This document shows positions 26,501 to 33,489 of a stretch of 53,446 bases of DNA, in pieces; position 1 is the first letter of the stretch, and every line of letters begins with the position of its first letter. Below the pieces are notes generated by a model, which was not told the origin of the DNA, searched no databases, and was given only the letters and a program-made list of their open reading frames with translations. The position numbers were made by a program, and so were the translations under genes. The DNA comes from HGM11368 sp051883395 (GTDB lineage Bacteria; Bacillota; Clostridia; Christensenellales; UBA3700), in NCBI GenBank assembly GCA_051883395.1, contig JBJETQ010000036.1:1-53446 (forward strand). Reading direction: 5' to 3'.

Positions 26501-26649
26501 GCAGTAGGCGGACCGTCATAAAAGGAAAATTCTTCTTTCCCTTCGTTTTTTGCCACGCTCTTTTCAAAAATCTTGTTGGCTTTCCAAAATTCAAGAATTT
26601 CCTTTTCTCTCTGACAGAAATTCATACCGGAATCAACCTTATTGTACAT
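23536..26649 (-). CDS. ileS: Isoleucyl-tRNA synthetase, eukaryotic-like type 2
   Basis: A 1037-residue class I aminoacyl-tRNA synthetase that charges tRNA-Ile. The HIGH motif (KPHIGHILT), the GWDTHGLPVE segment opening the editing region, the KMSKH signature and the long C-terminal anticodon-binding part are complete. The length and the segments WKYQSEWEKMSDRVGYWVDMDNPYVTYHDDYIESVWWALKQ fit the type-2 (IleS2) lineage, known for low mupirocin sensitivity, rather than the ~930-residue bacterial type. GAGGAGG 6 nt before ATG 26649 fixes the start; a GTG five codons earlier is unlikely. It lies 33 nt after the corC-like gene, so there is no room for a T-box leader directly upstream. Confidence 0.93.
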   Translation of the reverse strand: MYNKVDSGMNFCQREKEILEFWKANKIFEKSVAKNEGKEEFSFYDGPPTANGKPHIGHILTRVMKDIIPRYKTMKGYHVLRKAGWDTHGLPVELEVEKSLGIDGKQEIEKYGIEPFIKKCKESVWKYQSEWEKMSDRVGYWVDMDNPYVTYHDDYIESVWWALKQIADQGLIYKGHKIVPYCPRCGTALSSHEVAQGYKDVKETSVFVKFKRKDNPGYFLAWTTTPWTLPSNVALCMNGQENYACIKADGEIYVLAEALVSSLFEDYEVIDVKKGSEYEREEYIPLFDCYSGREKAYYVTNDPYVTLTDGTGIVHIAPAFGEDDANVGRKYGLPFLQMVDDRGRFIEGVGEQFTGVFVKDGDKLVIGYLKEKGLLFKELMFEHSYPFCWRCDTPLLYYARSSWFIKMTAVRDKLLKNNATVNWMPPTIGTGRMGNFLENVIDWGFSRERYWGTPLPIWVCPDCGEIKVIGSRQELRELGGLDHDIELHRPYIDQVHFKCPKCGGTMNRTPEVLDCWFDSGSMPFAQLHYPFENKELFEKQFPANFISEAVDQTRGWFYTLLAISTLLFDKAPFKNCIVLGHVNDKNGIKMSKHKGNVVDPWSVLDVQGADAVRWYFYSSSAPWLPSRFSADNVSECQRKFMGTLWNAYSFFVLYADIDKYDPTKYNLKDCALTHMDKWILSGLNTLIDAVDKNLEQYKITESARMIEEFTDNLSNWYIRRGRERYWGKEMTEDKIAAYTTLYHVLVELSKLIAPMVPFMAESIYRNLVVNFDSNAPESVHLADYPVADYEMINKELEADMQFVLKAVALGRAARNKSNIKNRQPLSKLFILTEDKVNDEGVYSLVADEINVKSCQVVKDKSEFMTYELKPQLKTLGPKYGKSLGAIRNYLSTCTNASEIVEKVNTGAQYSFEVNGETFSLGLEDLLITPVNKPGYALEVAGDMTVVIDTNLTPALIREGIARELISKIQTMRKEAGFEVVDRIVIGYDCDSEIADILTGENTIASGVLCDKFSNQLDGYVKEWDINGHNAKLSVKKA

Positions 26650-26682
26650 CTGACGCCTCCTCACAGATTGAATGTATAATCG

Positions 26683-27969
26683 TTAATTGTTTTTGTTTTC
26701 TTCTTTTTCGTCTTCTTCATGTTTGTCGTTGACTACGACTTCTACGGAAACTATCTTATTGTATTCCGTCCTTTTGACAGCTATAGACAGATTTTCAAAC
26801 TCGATAGTGTCGCCTACCACAGGCACTCCGCCCAGTTTTTCTACTACAAAGCCGCTCACCGTCTTAGATTCGTATTCTTCGCCCGATTTGTTGACCTGAA
26901 AATATTCAAAAAACTCGTCGAGAGCCACTTCTCCCAAAACGCTGTATTTGTCGTCGGTAATCTGCACAAAGTCTTCCACGACTTCGTCATGTTCGTCCCA
27001 TATATCGCCGACCAATTCTTCCAAAATATCTTCCAGCGTTACAATACCCATCGTGCCGCCAAACTCGTCTACCACTATGGCAAGGTGAATTTTGGCTTTT
27101 TGCAATCTGCGCAACAACACGGATATTTTCATTCGTGGCGTAGCATAAATGACGTTTTTGACTATGATTTTATTAAAACTCTTTTGTCCGTCAAGATATA
27201 CCTTGTAAAAATCCTTTTCGTTGATTATACCGACGATTGTGTCTATGCTGTCCTTATAAACAGGCAATCTGGAATATCCCGTCTCCCTGAAAATCTGCAA
27301 TACGTCGCTCATCTTTGCGCCGTACTCCACACTAGCCACGTCAACTCTCGGTGTGAGAATGTCCATTACGGTCAAATCGTCAAATTCGATTGCGCTACGT
27401 ATAAGCTCGCTTTCGTATTCGTTGAGTCCGCCTTCCGTTTCGGCTTCGTCTACTATCGTAATAAGTTCTTCGTCCGTGATGTTGTCGTCGTCTTTGCGTT
27501 TAAAAATCTTGTTGACGAGTTTCTGCCACAGACCAAACAACCATACCAACGGCATGAGTATGTAAGACACCACCAAAATAAACGGTGCGCTGAAATGCGC
27601 AAACGATTCAGGATTGCGTTTTGCAATTGTCTTTGGAGTGATTTCTCCAAAAATAAGCACGGCAGCGGTAGTTACGATGGTGGATACCGTCGGTGCAAAA
27701 GAATTGTCCTCCATAATTTCAACAAAAAGCAAAGTCGCCAAAGTGGTGAGAACAATGTTGACTATATTGTTGCCTACGAGAATGGTGGATAAAAGCGTGT
27801 CATAATCGTTGCACAATTTGGCTACCAGACGTGATTTTTTTGAATTGCTGGCGGCAAGACTCTTGATTCTGATTTTGTTGAGAGAACTAAACGCAGTTTC
27901 CGTCGCAGAAAAATACGACGACAAAATCAGTAAAATCACAATCAATACAACGTATAACGGGACTGACAT
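26683..27969 (-). CDS. CNNM/CBS-domain membrane protein (CorC/HlyC family)
   Basis: A 428-residue membrane protein. The CNNM/DUF21 domain with 3-4 membrane segments spans about residues 1-150 (YFSATETAFSSLNKIR is the family signature). It is followed by a CBS pair (about 205-325, with TPRVDVASVEYGAKMSDVLQIFRETGYSRLPVY) and the C-terminal CorC/HlyC domain (about 335-415). The family is tied to magnesium or cobalt efflux; the old name hemolysin C is misleading. The C-terminus is a short acidic tail. AAGGAG lies 8 nt before the ATG. It begins the operon with ileS. Confidence 0.88.
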   Translation of the reverse strand: MSVPLYVVLIVILLILSSYFSATETAFSSLNKIRIKSLAASNSKKSRLVAKLCNDYDTLLSTILVGNNIVNIVLTTLATLLFVEIMEDNSFAPTVSTIVTTAAVLIFGEITPKTIAKRNPESFAHFSAPFILVVSYILMPLVWLFGLWQKLVNKIFKRKDDDNITDEELITIVDEAETEGGLNEYESELIRSAIEFDDLTVMDILTPRVDVASVEYGAKMSDVLQIFRETGYSRLPVYKDSIDTIVGIINEKDFYKVYLDGQKSFNKIIVKNVIYATPRMKISVLLRRLQKAKIHLAIVVDEFGGTMGIVTLEDILEELVGDIWDEHDEVVEDFVQITDDKYSVLGEVALDEFFEYFQVNKSGEEYESKTVSGFVVEKLGGVPVVGDTIEFENLSIAVKRTEYNKIVSVEVVVNDKHEEDEKEENKNN

Positions 27970-28248
27970 CTGATATGCTCCTTTAATAAATATAAAATAT
28001 TATATTATATATTTTCCTTTTTGTAAAGCATATTGATTACGTAGTCAAAATATTACATTGTATCAACGCTCACAAGACGATTATTTGCTCGATTTTATCA
28101 AAGATTTTATGCTCGCTCACGTCAAGCGGTACTCTGGCGCTCTATTGAATAAGACTACTACTATGCCGCATCCGTAATCAACGGCGCTCAGGTTTTCAGC
28201 GATAATAAACCTGCAAAAAAATGGTGAAATAATAACGAAAAAATAATT
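27970..28248. other. Gene-free leader region upstream of the corC-like gene
   Basis: About 280 nt between the DUF3343 terminator and the corC-like gene. No supported gene. The part close to the gene is very AT-rich. On the minus strand a stretch at about 28119-28210 can be read as a short protein-like fragment ending in a stop codon, which may be a gene remnant. An AGAGTACCGC stretch faintly recalls a T-box but the rest of the structure is not seen. Confidence 0.35.
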
Positions 28249-28273
28249 GCCACAGTCCCGACAAGACCGTGGC
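28249..28273 (-). terminator. Terminator of the DUF3343 gene
   Basis: A 9-bp stem with one mismatch (GCCACAGTC / GACCGTGGC) around a 7-nt loop, just after the stop codon at 28279. On the minus strand it is followed by AATTATTTTTT. Confidence 0.75.
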
Positions 28274-28278
28274 AAAAT

Positions 28279-28530
28279 TCAAATAAACTGTGTAAATTTT
28301 GGTTTGCCGTTCTCTCTGACGATCTGGTATGTTACGCCAACTCTGCCCCGATAAGAGTTTTTGAGATTGACGAGCCTGTCAGCGTCAACGATGGATTTGA
28401 CGGCAAGACCGCACGAACCACTCAGTCCCGACGGTTTGTTGACGGTCAAAGCCACGACGTTGTTGCGTTTGAGATAACTTGCCCAACCGATAGCGTCGTT
28501 GCGAGAACGGAAGGTTGTCAGAAATTCCAT
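28279..28530 (-). CDS. DUF3343 putative Se/S carrier-like protein
   Basis: An 83-residue protein of the DUF3343 family, described as a putative selenium/sulfur carrier. The family pattern is a start like MEFLTTFRS, then a conserved SGSCGLAV with one cysteine (Cys40) that could hold persulfide or selenide. It is divergent from a cysteine desulfurase gene 78 bp away, its usual partner in Firmicutes. The desulfurase would deliver sulfur (or selenium) to Cys40. AAGGAG lies upstream of the ATG. The acceptor of the sulfur is unknown. Confidence 0.8.
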   Translation of the reverse strand: MEFLTTFRSRNDAIGWASYLKRNNVVALTVNKPSGLSGSCGLAVKSIVDADRLVNLKNSYRGRVGVTYQIVRENGKPKFTQFI

Positions 28531-28608
28531 ATTTCCTCTCCTTGCGTGATGAATTTATGTATTCCGTTCTCAATACAATATATTATCAAAAGTCAAAAGG
28601 AGTGAATT

Positions 28609-29748
28609 ATGATATATCTGGACAATGCGGCAACGTCAAGATTCAAACCAAGATGCGTAGCTGAAACCTACGTAAAAGAACTGTCAAACAGCAGCAACCC
28701 CGGACGTGGCGGCCACAAGGACGCAATAACTGCGGCGGAAAAAGTGTATAACGCAAGGCGTCTGATTTTGAAGTATCTCAACGCCGATGACGATTATGAA
28801 GTGATTTTTTCTTCGGGTTGCACTCAGTCAATCAATCTTGCAATACTGGGTTATCTCAAAAATTTTGAAGGTCAAAAAATCGACGTAATAGCCACCACCA
28901 ACGAACACAACGCAACTCTCAGAACGTTATTTTATGCAAAAAACTCGATACATATCAACATAATTGAAGTAAAACCACAGTTCGACGGCTCTATCAATCC
29001 ACTCGATATAAGCCATGCAATAACCGCCGATACAAGATTGATTTGCGTGTGCCACGTGTCCAACGTTACAGGCGCCGTGAGCGATATTACTGCCATAGGT
29101 AAGATTGCAAAAAACAACGGCGTGGCTTTTTTGGTAGATAGTGCGCAGAGCTTAGGTCATATCAATATCGACGTCAAAGAAAGCAATATCGACTTTCTGG
29201 CTTGTGCCGGACACAAAGGATTACACGGTCCGCAAGGCGTAGGATTTTTGGTATGGAACACCAACAAAAAACTCTATCCGATTGTTTTTGGCGGAACGGG
29301 AACCGACAGCCTTGACCTTGCCCAACCCGACACTATACCCGAAGGATACGAAGCAGGAACCATCAACTCCACCGGCATTATAGCTCTTGCCGCCGCTTTC
29401 AAATGGACTATGGAAAATATGCGTCAAATCAATCTCCACACAAGGTATCTTACTGCGGAATTGGTAAACGGGCTAAAAAATAACCGCAACGTCAAAATAT
29501 ACGGTACGCCGTCTTGCGGCGTTGTTTCGTTCAACTACAAAGACTATTCTTCTACCGACGTGGGCGACTATCTCAACAGCTGCAATATCGCCGTGAGAAG
29601 CGGACTTCATTGCGCACCGTGGATACACAGGTATCTTGGCACAGAGCAAAGGGGTGCAGTACGTGCGTCAATAGGCTACAACAACAATATAAGCGACGTC
29701 AGGGCTTTACTGAACGCTTTGCAAAAACTGGATAAAATCAATCTTTGA
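28609..29748 (+). CDS. Cysteine desulfurase family protein
   Basis: A 379-residue class V aminotransferase-fold, PLP-dependent enzyme. The start MIYLDNAATS, the PLP lysine in GHKGLHGPQG (Lys203), the VDSAQSLGHI segment (Asp177) and the active-site cysteine in RSGLHCAP (Cys335) are intact. It takes sulfur from cysteine to form a persulfide and alanine. It resembles the SufS-like EF2568-type group (TIGR01977) found with DUF3343 proteins, not housekeeping IscS. AAGGAG lies 6 nt before the ATG. Its 3' end overlaps the convergent small gene by 11 bp. Confidence 0.88.
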   Translation: MIYLDNAATSRFKPRCVAETYVKELSNSSNPGRGGHKDAITAAEKVYNARRLILKYLNADDDYEVIFSSGCTQSINLAILGYLKNFEGQKIDVIATTNEHNATLRTLFYAKNSIHINIIEVKPQFDGSINPLDISHAITADTRLICVCHVSNVTGAVSDITAIGKIAKNNGVAFLVDSAQSLGHINIDVKESNIDFLACAGHKGLHGPQGVGFLVWNTNKKLYPIVFGGTGTDSLDLAQPDTIPEGYEAGTINSTGIIALAAAFKWTMENMRQINLHTRYLTAELVNGLKNNRNVKIYGTPSCGVVSFNYKDYSSTDVGDYLNSCNIAVRSGLHCAPWIHRYLGTEQRGAVRASIGYNNNISDVRALLNALQKLDKINL

Positions 29749-29992
29749 TTTCGTTGACCAGACCTTTGAGTTCGTTGCGTTGCTGATTGTTGAGCATGGG
29801 CGAAGCCTGTTGATAGAATTCTTCCAGTTGTTGGTTGTCAAGTTCTCCGCTCGCCTTGCCCTGCTCCGCCAGTATATACATCTGTTCCATCAGTTCCTTT
29901 CTGCTCATTTTGGAATACTTTTGTATCTGCTCACGCATCTGCGCTTCCGTCATTTTGTTGCTCTTTATTTTCTTAAATTTATTTTTTTTCAT
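29738..29992 (-). CDS. Small basic protein, unknown
   Basis: An 84-residue helical protein with a very basic start (KKNKFKKIKSNK) and a Gln/Glu-rich helical body. GGAGG is 4 nt before the ATG at 29992, so I did not use a start five codons earlier. It is divergent from another small gene (60 bp apart) and overlaps the end of the cysteine desulfurase gene by 11 bp. No family was recognised. Confidence 0.6.
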   Translation of the reverse strand: MKKNKFKKIKSNKMTEAQMREQIQKYSKMSRKELMEQMYILAEQGKASGELDNQQLEEFYQQASPMLNNQQRNELKGLVNEIKD

Positions 29993-30051
29993 AATTCCTC
30001 CGTTCACTTTTTATTATATGCCGACATATAATGAAACGTGAGGATAACGCT

Positions 30052-30261
30052 ATGGACATGAGCGAAATGCTGAAATTGATGCTAAAAAGTCAAAACAAGG
30101 ACGTGCCTGATATTGACCCGTCCAATCCCATAGCAAGCATATTGCCGGCATTGCTTGCCCAAAAAAATAACAAACCTTCCACTTCCAGACACGGCGAAAA
30201 CAACAAAAAAGCCGACAGAGAAATCAATTATACTCTCAACAAACTCTACAACGACGACTGA
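30052..30261 (+). CDS. Small protein, unknown
   Basis: A 69-residue protein starting MDMSEMLKLMLKSQ, with a Pro/Asp linker (VPDIDPSNP) and a Lys/Asn-rich second half. GAGG lies 8 nt before the ATG at 30052; an ATG 7 codons earlier has no ribosome site. Its end overlaps the end of the convergent ABC ATPase gene by 16 bp. It forms a divergent pair with the small basic protein gene. No family was recognised. Confidence 0.5.
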   Translation: MDMSEMLKLMLKSQNKDVPDIDPSNPIASILPALLAQKNNKPSTSRHGENNKKADREINYTLNKLYNDD

Positions 30262-30956
30262 GCAAGCAGAGCGTCAAAGATATTTTGCCTTATGGCAGAA
30301 AGTTGAATGTCCCCCACTTTTCTTAAATTGCGAGACAAGTCGATATGGCAATCGAGTACCACGTCGGTACAGTTGTGAGAAGTTGCACCCAAAACTATAA
30401 TTCTGTCTGCCACAAGCAAGGCTTCGTCAACGTCGTGCGTTACAAATACCACGGTAGTATTTTCAACTTCTTTGGCTTTGACAAAATCGTCGATAATTTC
30501 GTATTTTAACCCCACGTCCAACGCTCTGAAAGGCTCGTCCATCAACATAAGATTTGCACCGTAGCAGTATGCTCTGGCAAGCGAAACTCTGCTCTTTTCT
30601 CCGCCCGACAGACCTGACGGAAATCTCTTTTCGTATCCGCTGAGCTTCATTCTTTCAAGCGCAGTCCTGATTTTTGCGTCGGCGTCCTTGTCCTTGCCCA
30701 TTACAAGGCTAAGGTTGTGATATACGTCAACGTTGTCGATGAGAGTTGGTTGCTGGAAGACGTAACTGAGCTTGTCGGGGCGTGGCTGTATGCTGCCGTC
30801 ATAATTCACCCGACCGCAGATGGCTTGAAGGAGCGTCGTTTTACCGCAACCCGACCTGCCCATAATGCAAGTTATTTCTCCGTCAATCAATTCGATATTC
30901 AACCCGTCAAAAACGACGTTGTCGGTATAGCTTATTCTCAAATCTTTGATTATCAT
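30246..30956 (-). CDS. ABC importer ATPase (nitrate/sulfonate/thiamine-precursor type)
   Basis: A 236-residue ABC ATPase with all motifs: Walker A GRSGCGKT, signature LSGGEKSR, Walker B LMLMDEP and H-loop VTHD. It powers uptake through the permease encoded just upstream. The ATG at 30956 overlaps the permease stop by 4 nt (ATGA); an upstream in-frame start inside the permease is a shadow. It resembles SsuB/TauB/ThiZ ATPases. Substrate is set by the binding protein and not known. Confidence 0.9.
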   Translation of the reverse strand: MIIKDLRISYTDNVVFDGLNIELIDGEITCIMGRSGCGKTTLLQAICGRVNYDGSIQPRPDKLSYVFQQPTLIDNVDVYHNLSLVMGKDKDADAKIRTALERMKLSGYEKRFPSGLSGGEKSRVSLARAYCYGANLMLMDEPFRALDVGLKYEIIDDFVKAKEVENTTVVFVTHDVDEALLVADRIIVLGATSHNCTDVVLDCHIDLSRNLRKVGDIQLSAIRQNIFDALLAQSSL

Positions 30957-31717
30957 TTTTTTGTATACAAATATATCCTTTTTATCAGTATTATCGTTAC
31001 TTCCATCAGTCCGCCCAGCACTATCGCCGCTATCGTCCATGCCAACAAAACGGGCGTGTCGAGATAGATTTTGCTCAGTTGCATACCCAGCCCCATGCTC
31101 TCTTTGGTCTGAGCCAACACTTCTGCCGCAATAACCAATTTGAGAGTAAGTCCGAGAGTGTTGCGAACGGTGTCAAGCAACGAAACGGCAGTCTGCGGAA
31201 CGTATAGAGTCGTTATTGTCTTTACCTTGCTTACTCCGTATATGCGGCACATTTCTATCAGGTCTTTGTCCACTCCGTCAATCGCCGATAAATATCCGCC
31301 GTATATGAGCGGAAATATTATGATAAACGCAACCAGAACAGGCGAAATATCCGACGATACCCACACCAGCGACAGCAAAATGACAGACATAGTAGGTATC
31401 ACTCTGAGCAGCGCAATCAGCGGCGACAAAAACACTCTCACCCTGCGGCTGAAAGCCGACAATACGGCCAATGTTATTGCGCATACAAAAGCCAGCAGGA
31501 AGGCCGCAAGGCTTCTGAGCAGCGTAAAACCTACCGACTTGTAAAAGTCTGCTGACGCCAACAACTGTCCCAGCGACGAAAAGGTCGATGAGATTGACGG
31601 AAACAGCAATTCCGACCCCACCGCCTTTGCCGTAATCGCCCACAGCGCAAACAACACGCCGATAGCGATAATAGGCATAGAATAGTCAAGAATTTTGATA
31701 GTCTTATTTGTTTTCAA
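30953..31717 (-). CDS. ABC importer permease (SsuC/TauC/ThiX-like)
   Basis: A 254-residue membrane protein with about six helices and the usual EAA-type coupling loop (LIEMCRIYGVSKVKTITTLYVPQ). It belongs to the BPD-transport permeases that work with nitrate, sulfonate, taurine or thiamine-precursor binding proteins. It overlaps both its neighbours by 4 nt, so binding protein, permease and ATPase are coupled in one operon and form one importer, with the permease presumably as a homodimer. Confidence 0.9.
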   Translation of the reverse strand: MKTNKTIKILDYSMPIIAIGVLFALWAITAKAVGSELLFPSISSTFSSLGQLLASADFYKSVGFTLLRSLAAFLLAFVCAITLAVLSAFSRRVRVFLSPLIALLRVIPTMSVILLSLVWVSSDISPVLVAFIIIFPLIYGGYLSAIDGVDKDLIEMCRIYGVSKVKTITTLYVPQTAVSLLDTVRNTLGLTLKLVIAAEVLAQTKESMGLGMQLSKIYLDTPVLLAWTIAAIVLGGLMEVTIILIKRIYLYTKK

Positions 31718-32700
31718 CGATACAGACCCCTGTCAGGTAGCGTTCCGCCTATGGCGTTTGGCGCAATATTGTAGACAACTTCGAGAGTTTTGTCTATATA
31801 CTCAAAATAATCTGCCGAATCGTAGGTTTTGATATTGCATCTCTCCACGATTTGTGAAGACAAAGCGTCAGGCAGAGACGATTGCGGATACACGCTCTTG
31901 ATTGCGGCAACAGCACTCGCCGTGTCGTCAATAATATATTGTTCATTGGCTTTAAATGCGTCTATTACGGCGTCAAGCAGTCGTGTATTGTCAACTACGT
32001 TTCCCTTGGCAATAAGCACAGCCTGGGCATAGCCTTTGTTGTCCGAAGACACATTCTCCTGCCACAATGCTTGAAGGTCGAGCGTTCTGAAAAGCCCTTT
32101 GCTCAATGAAGCGGTACATGCAGGTTCGCCTATTATCCCGTAGGCTTCGACTGAATTGTTTTGCGCCGCTTTGAGCAACGAAATTGCTTCCGAACCGTCG
32201 GCAACGTATTTTATAGCGACTTTACCTTCAACTACACTCTCACTGACAACAAATTGAATGTCGCCAGCGCTGAGCAAGGTTTTAAAAACCATATCAGGCA
32301 CACTACCCTGTCCTATGGAGTAAACCTGCTTGCCAACAAGGTCGGAGAGCGTGGCGTTGTTTTTGTCCACCGTGGACATAATATACAGATTGCCGTTGGT
32401 TACACTGGCAAGCAGCTTGACCTTTTCTCCGCTGTTGTACATCTTGGCGGCAAGGTTGGCAGGCACAACCGCAAAGTCGCTCGTCAATGCCTTTTCCGCA
32501 ATTTGACTCGACGCTACAATCTGCACGTCAAACTTATTGCCGTCTATTTCGCTGCCTATCAATCCCGCAACAGACAATGCAGGAGCGCCGTCCGGCGCAA
32601 CAAGCGTGTATTGTTCCGTCGTTTCATTCTGACAAGCAACCAGTCCCAAAGAGCAAATTGCCATGCACGCAATAATTGCTACAATCAATATTTTTTTCAT
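31714..32700 (-). CDS. ABC importer substrate-binding lipoprotein
   Basis: A 328-residue lipoprotein: a signal peptide of about 22 residues with the lipobox LVAC (Cys23), then a type II periplasmic-binding fold that opens with TLVAPDGAPALSVAGL, as in the NMT1/THI5-like and nitrate/taurine-type groups. It is held at the outer face of the cell membrane and hands substrate to the permease. Candidates are thiamine pyrimidine precursor, sulfonates or similar small anions; the sequence does not decide. No riboswitch is seen upstream. AGGAG lies 7 nt before the ATG. Confidence 0.87.
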   Translation of the reverse strand: MKKILIVAIIACMAICSLGLVACQNETTEQYTLVAPDGAPALSVAGLIGSEIDGNKFDVQIVASSQIAEKALTSDFAVVPANLAAKMYNSGEKVKLLASVTNGNLYIMSTVDKNNATLSDLVGKQVYSIGQGSVPDMVFKTLLSAGDIQFVVSESVVEGKVAIKYVADGSEAISLLKAAQNNSVEAYGIIGEPACTASLSKGLFRTLDLQALWQENVSSDNKGYAQAVLIAKGNVVDNTRLLDAVIDAFKANEQYIIDDTASAVAAIKSVYPQSSLPDALSSQIVERCNIKTYDSADYFEYIDKTLEVVYNIAPNAIGGTLPDRGLYR

Positions 32701-32757
32701 ATATTTCTCCTAAATTGTTATTCTATATCAAAAATCGTAACTTCAACAAAGCATGAC

Positions 32758-32924
32758 GACGCATATCCGCCTATAATTAGTCGCTTACTCGTTATACTCT
32801 TGCGGTGCAGATGCAAGCAAGACAAGGAAAACGAGTATTGGGCGACAGGAGCGTACTTAGATGTACGTAACTAAGCACAAACGCAAGTTCGACACAGTAT
32901 TGCGACGCATATCCGCCGCAAGAG
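32758..32924. repeat. Intergenic repeat with terminal inverted repeats
   Basis: A 128-bp unit (32797-32924) is bounded by CTCTTGCGG (32797-32805) and its exact inverse CCGCAAGAG (32916-32924). Inside lies GCGTACTTAGATGTACG. The 14-mer GACGCATATCCGCC occurs twice in direct orientation, at 32758-32771 and 32904-32917. A diverged partial copy lies at 45016-45083. This is MITE- or REP-like; it could also be transcribed as part of the leader of the ABC importer operon. Confidence 0.6.
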
Positions 32925-32929
32925 CGCCG

Positions 32930-33181
32930 TCAAACTTCTACCGAAGTAATAGCCGACTTAACGTTTACCCCGTTGAGTTTGCCAAGTTTACCGCTGAGAG
33001 CGGATATTTGCTCGTTGCTGCCTTTGACAATAACGCTTATTGCGTTGATGCCGTATTCTTTGACAGGCACGCCCATTCTTCCGACGATTATGTCAGAAAA
33101 TTCGCTGAGCAAATTCTGGACGCTCTTTGCCTGGTCTTTGTCTGCTTGCAAAACTATTCCTATAACTCCTATTCTTTGCAT
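32930..33181 (-). CDS. TM1266-type iron-only hydrogenase system regulator
   Basis: An 83-residue ACT-like protein of the family called iron-only hydrogenase system regulator (TM1266 type). It shows the family start MQRIGVIGIVLQ and the segments SDIIVGRMGVPVKEYGINAISVIV. Members usually lie with hydrogenase maturation genes hydEFG; none are in this window, so this copy is an orphan. It likely binds a small ligand or acts as a regulator. I chose the ATG at 33181 by family length. A consensus promoter is at 33326-33354. Confidence 0.78.
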   Translation of the reverse strand: MQRIGVIGIVLQADKDQAKSVQNLLSEFSDIIVGRMGVPVKEYGINAISVIVKGSNEQISALSGKLGKLNGVNVKSAITSVEV

Positions 33182-33325
33182 AATTACCCCAAAAAAATCT
33201 CCGCACGCCAAGGCGAACGGAGAAAACAATCCGATAATATTGTTGTTCTTACTCGCCGACCTAACGTTGATTCAGAATATTAATAGTTCTTATACGAAAA
33301 CAAGTCTTCGTATATGATTGATTAT

Positions 33326-33354
33326 AATATATTATAGCGATTTGTCCTTGTCAA
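33326..33354 (-). promoter_or_regulatory. Promoter upstream of the TM1266-type gene
   Basis: Perfect TTGACA (33349-33354) and TATATT (33326-33331) with a 17-bp spacer on the minus strand. An 8-bp inverted repeat (TATACGAA / TTCGTATA) lies between it and the gene and could be an operator or leader hairpin. The rest of the 300-bp gap up to 33489 shows nothing else. Confidence 0.65.
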
Positions 33355-33489
33355 GAGTTAATGACAAATTTTTACACAATGCCCGTATTGAGCAAGTTTT
33401 GTTTGCCACGCTTCTTTTCCTTAGGTCGAAATATCTGATAATTACGTCGTCGGACAAACAAGACTACCCGGCGACGTATAGACAGTTGA

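Noticed and set aside
28119..28210. Possible T-box leader (AGAGTACCGC) or gene remnant upstream of the corC-like gene
   Set aside because: Only a loose match to the T-box bulge sequence; no stem I, specifier or antiterminator could be made out, and the coding-like stretch has no start.
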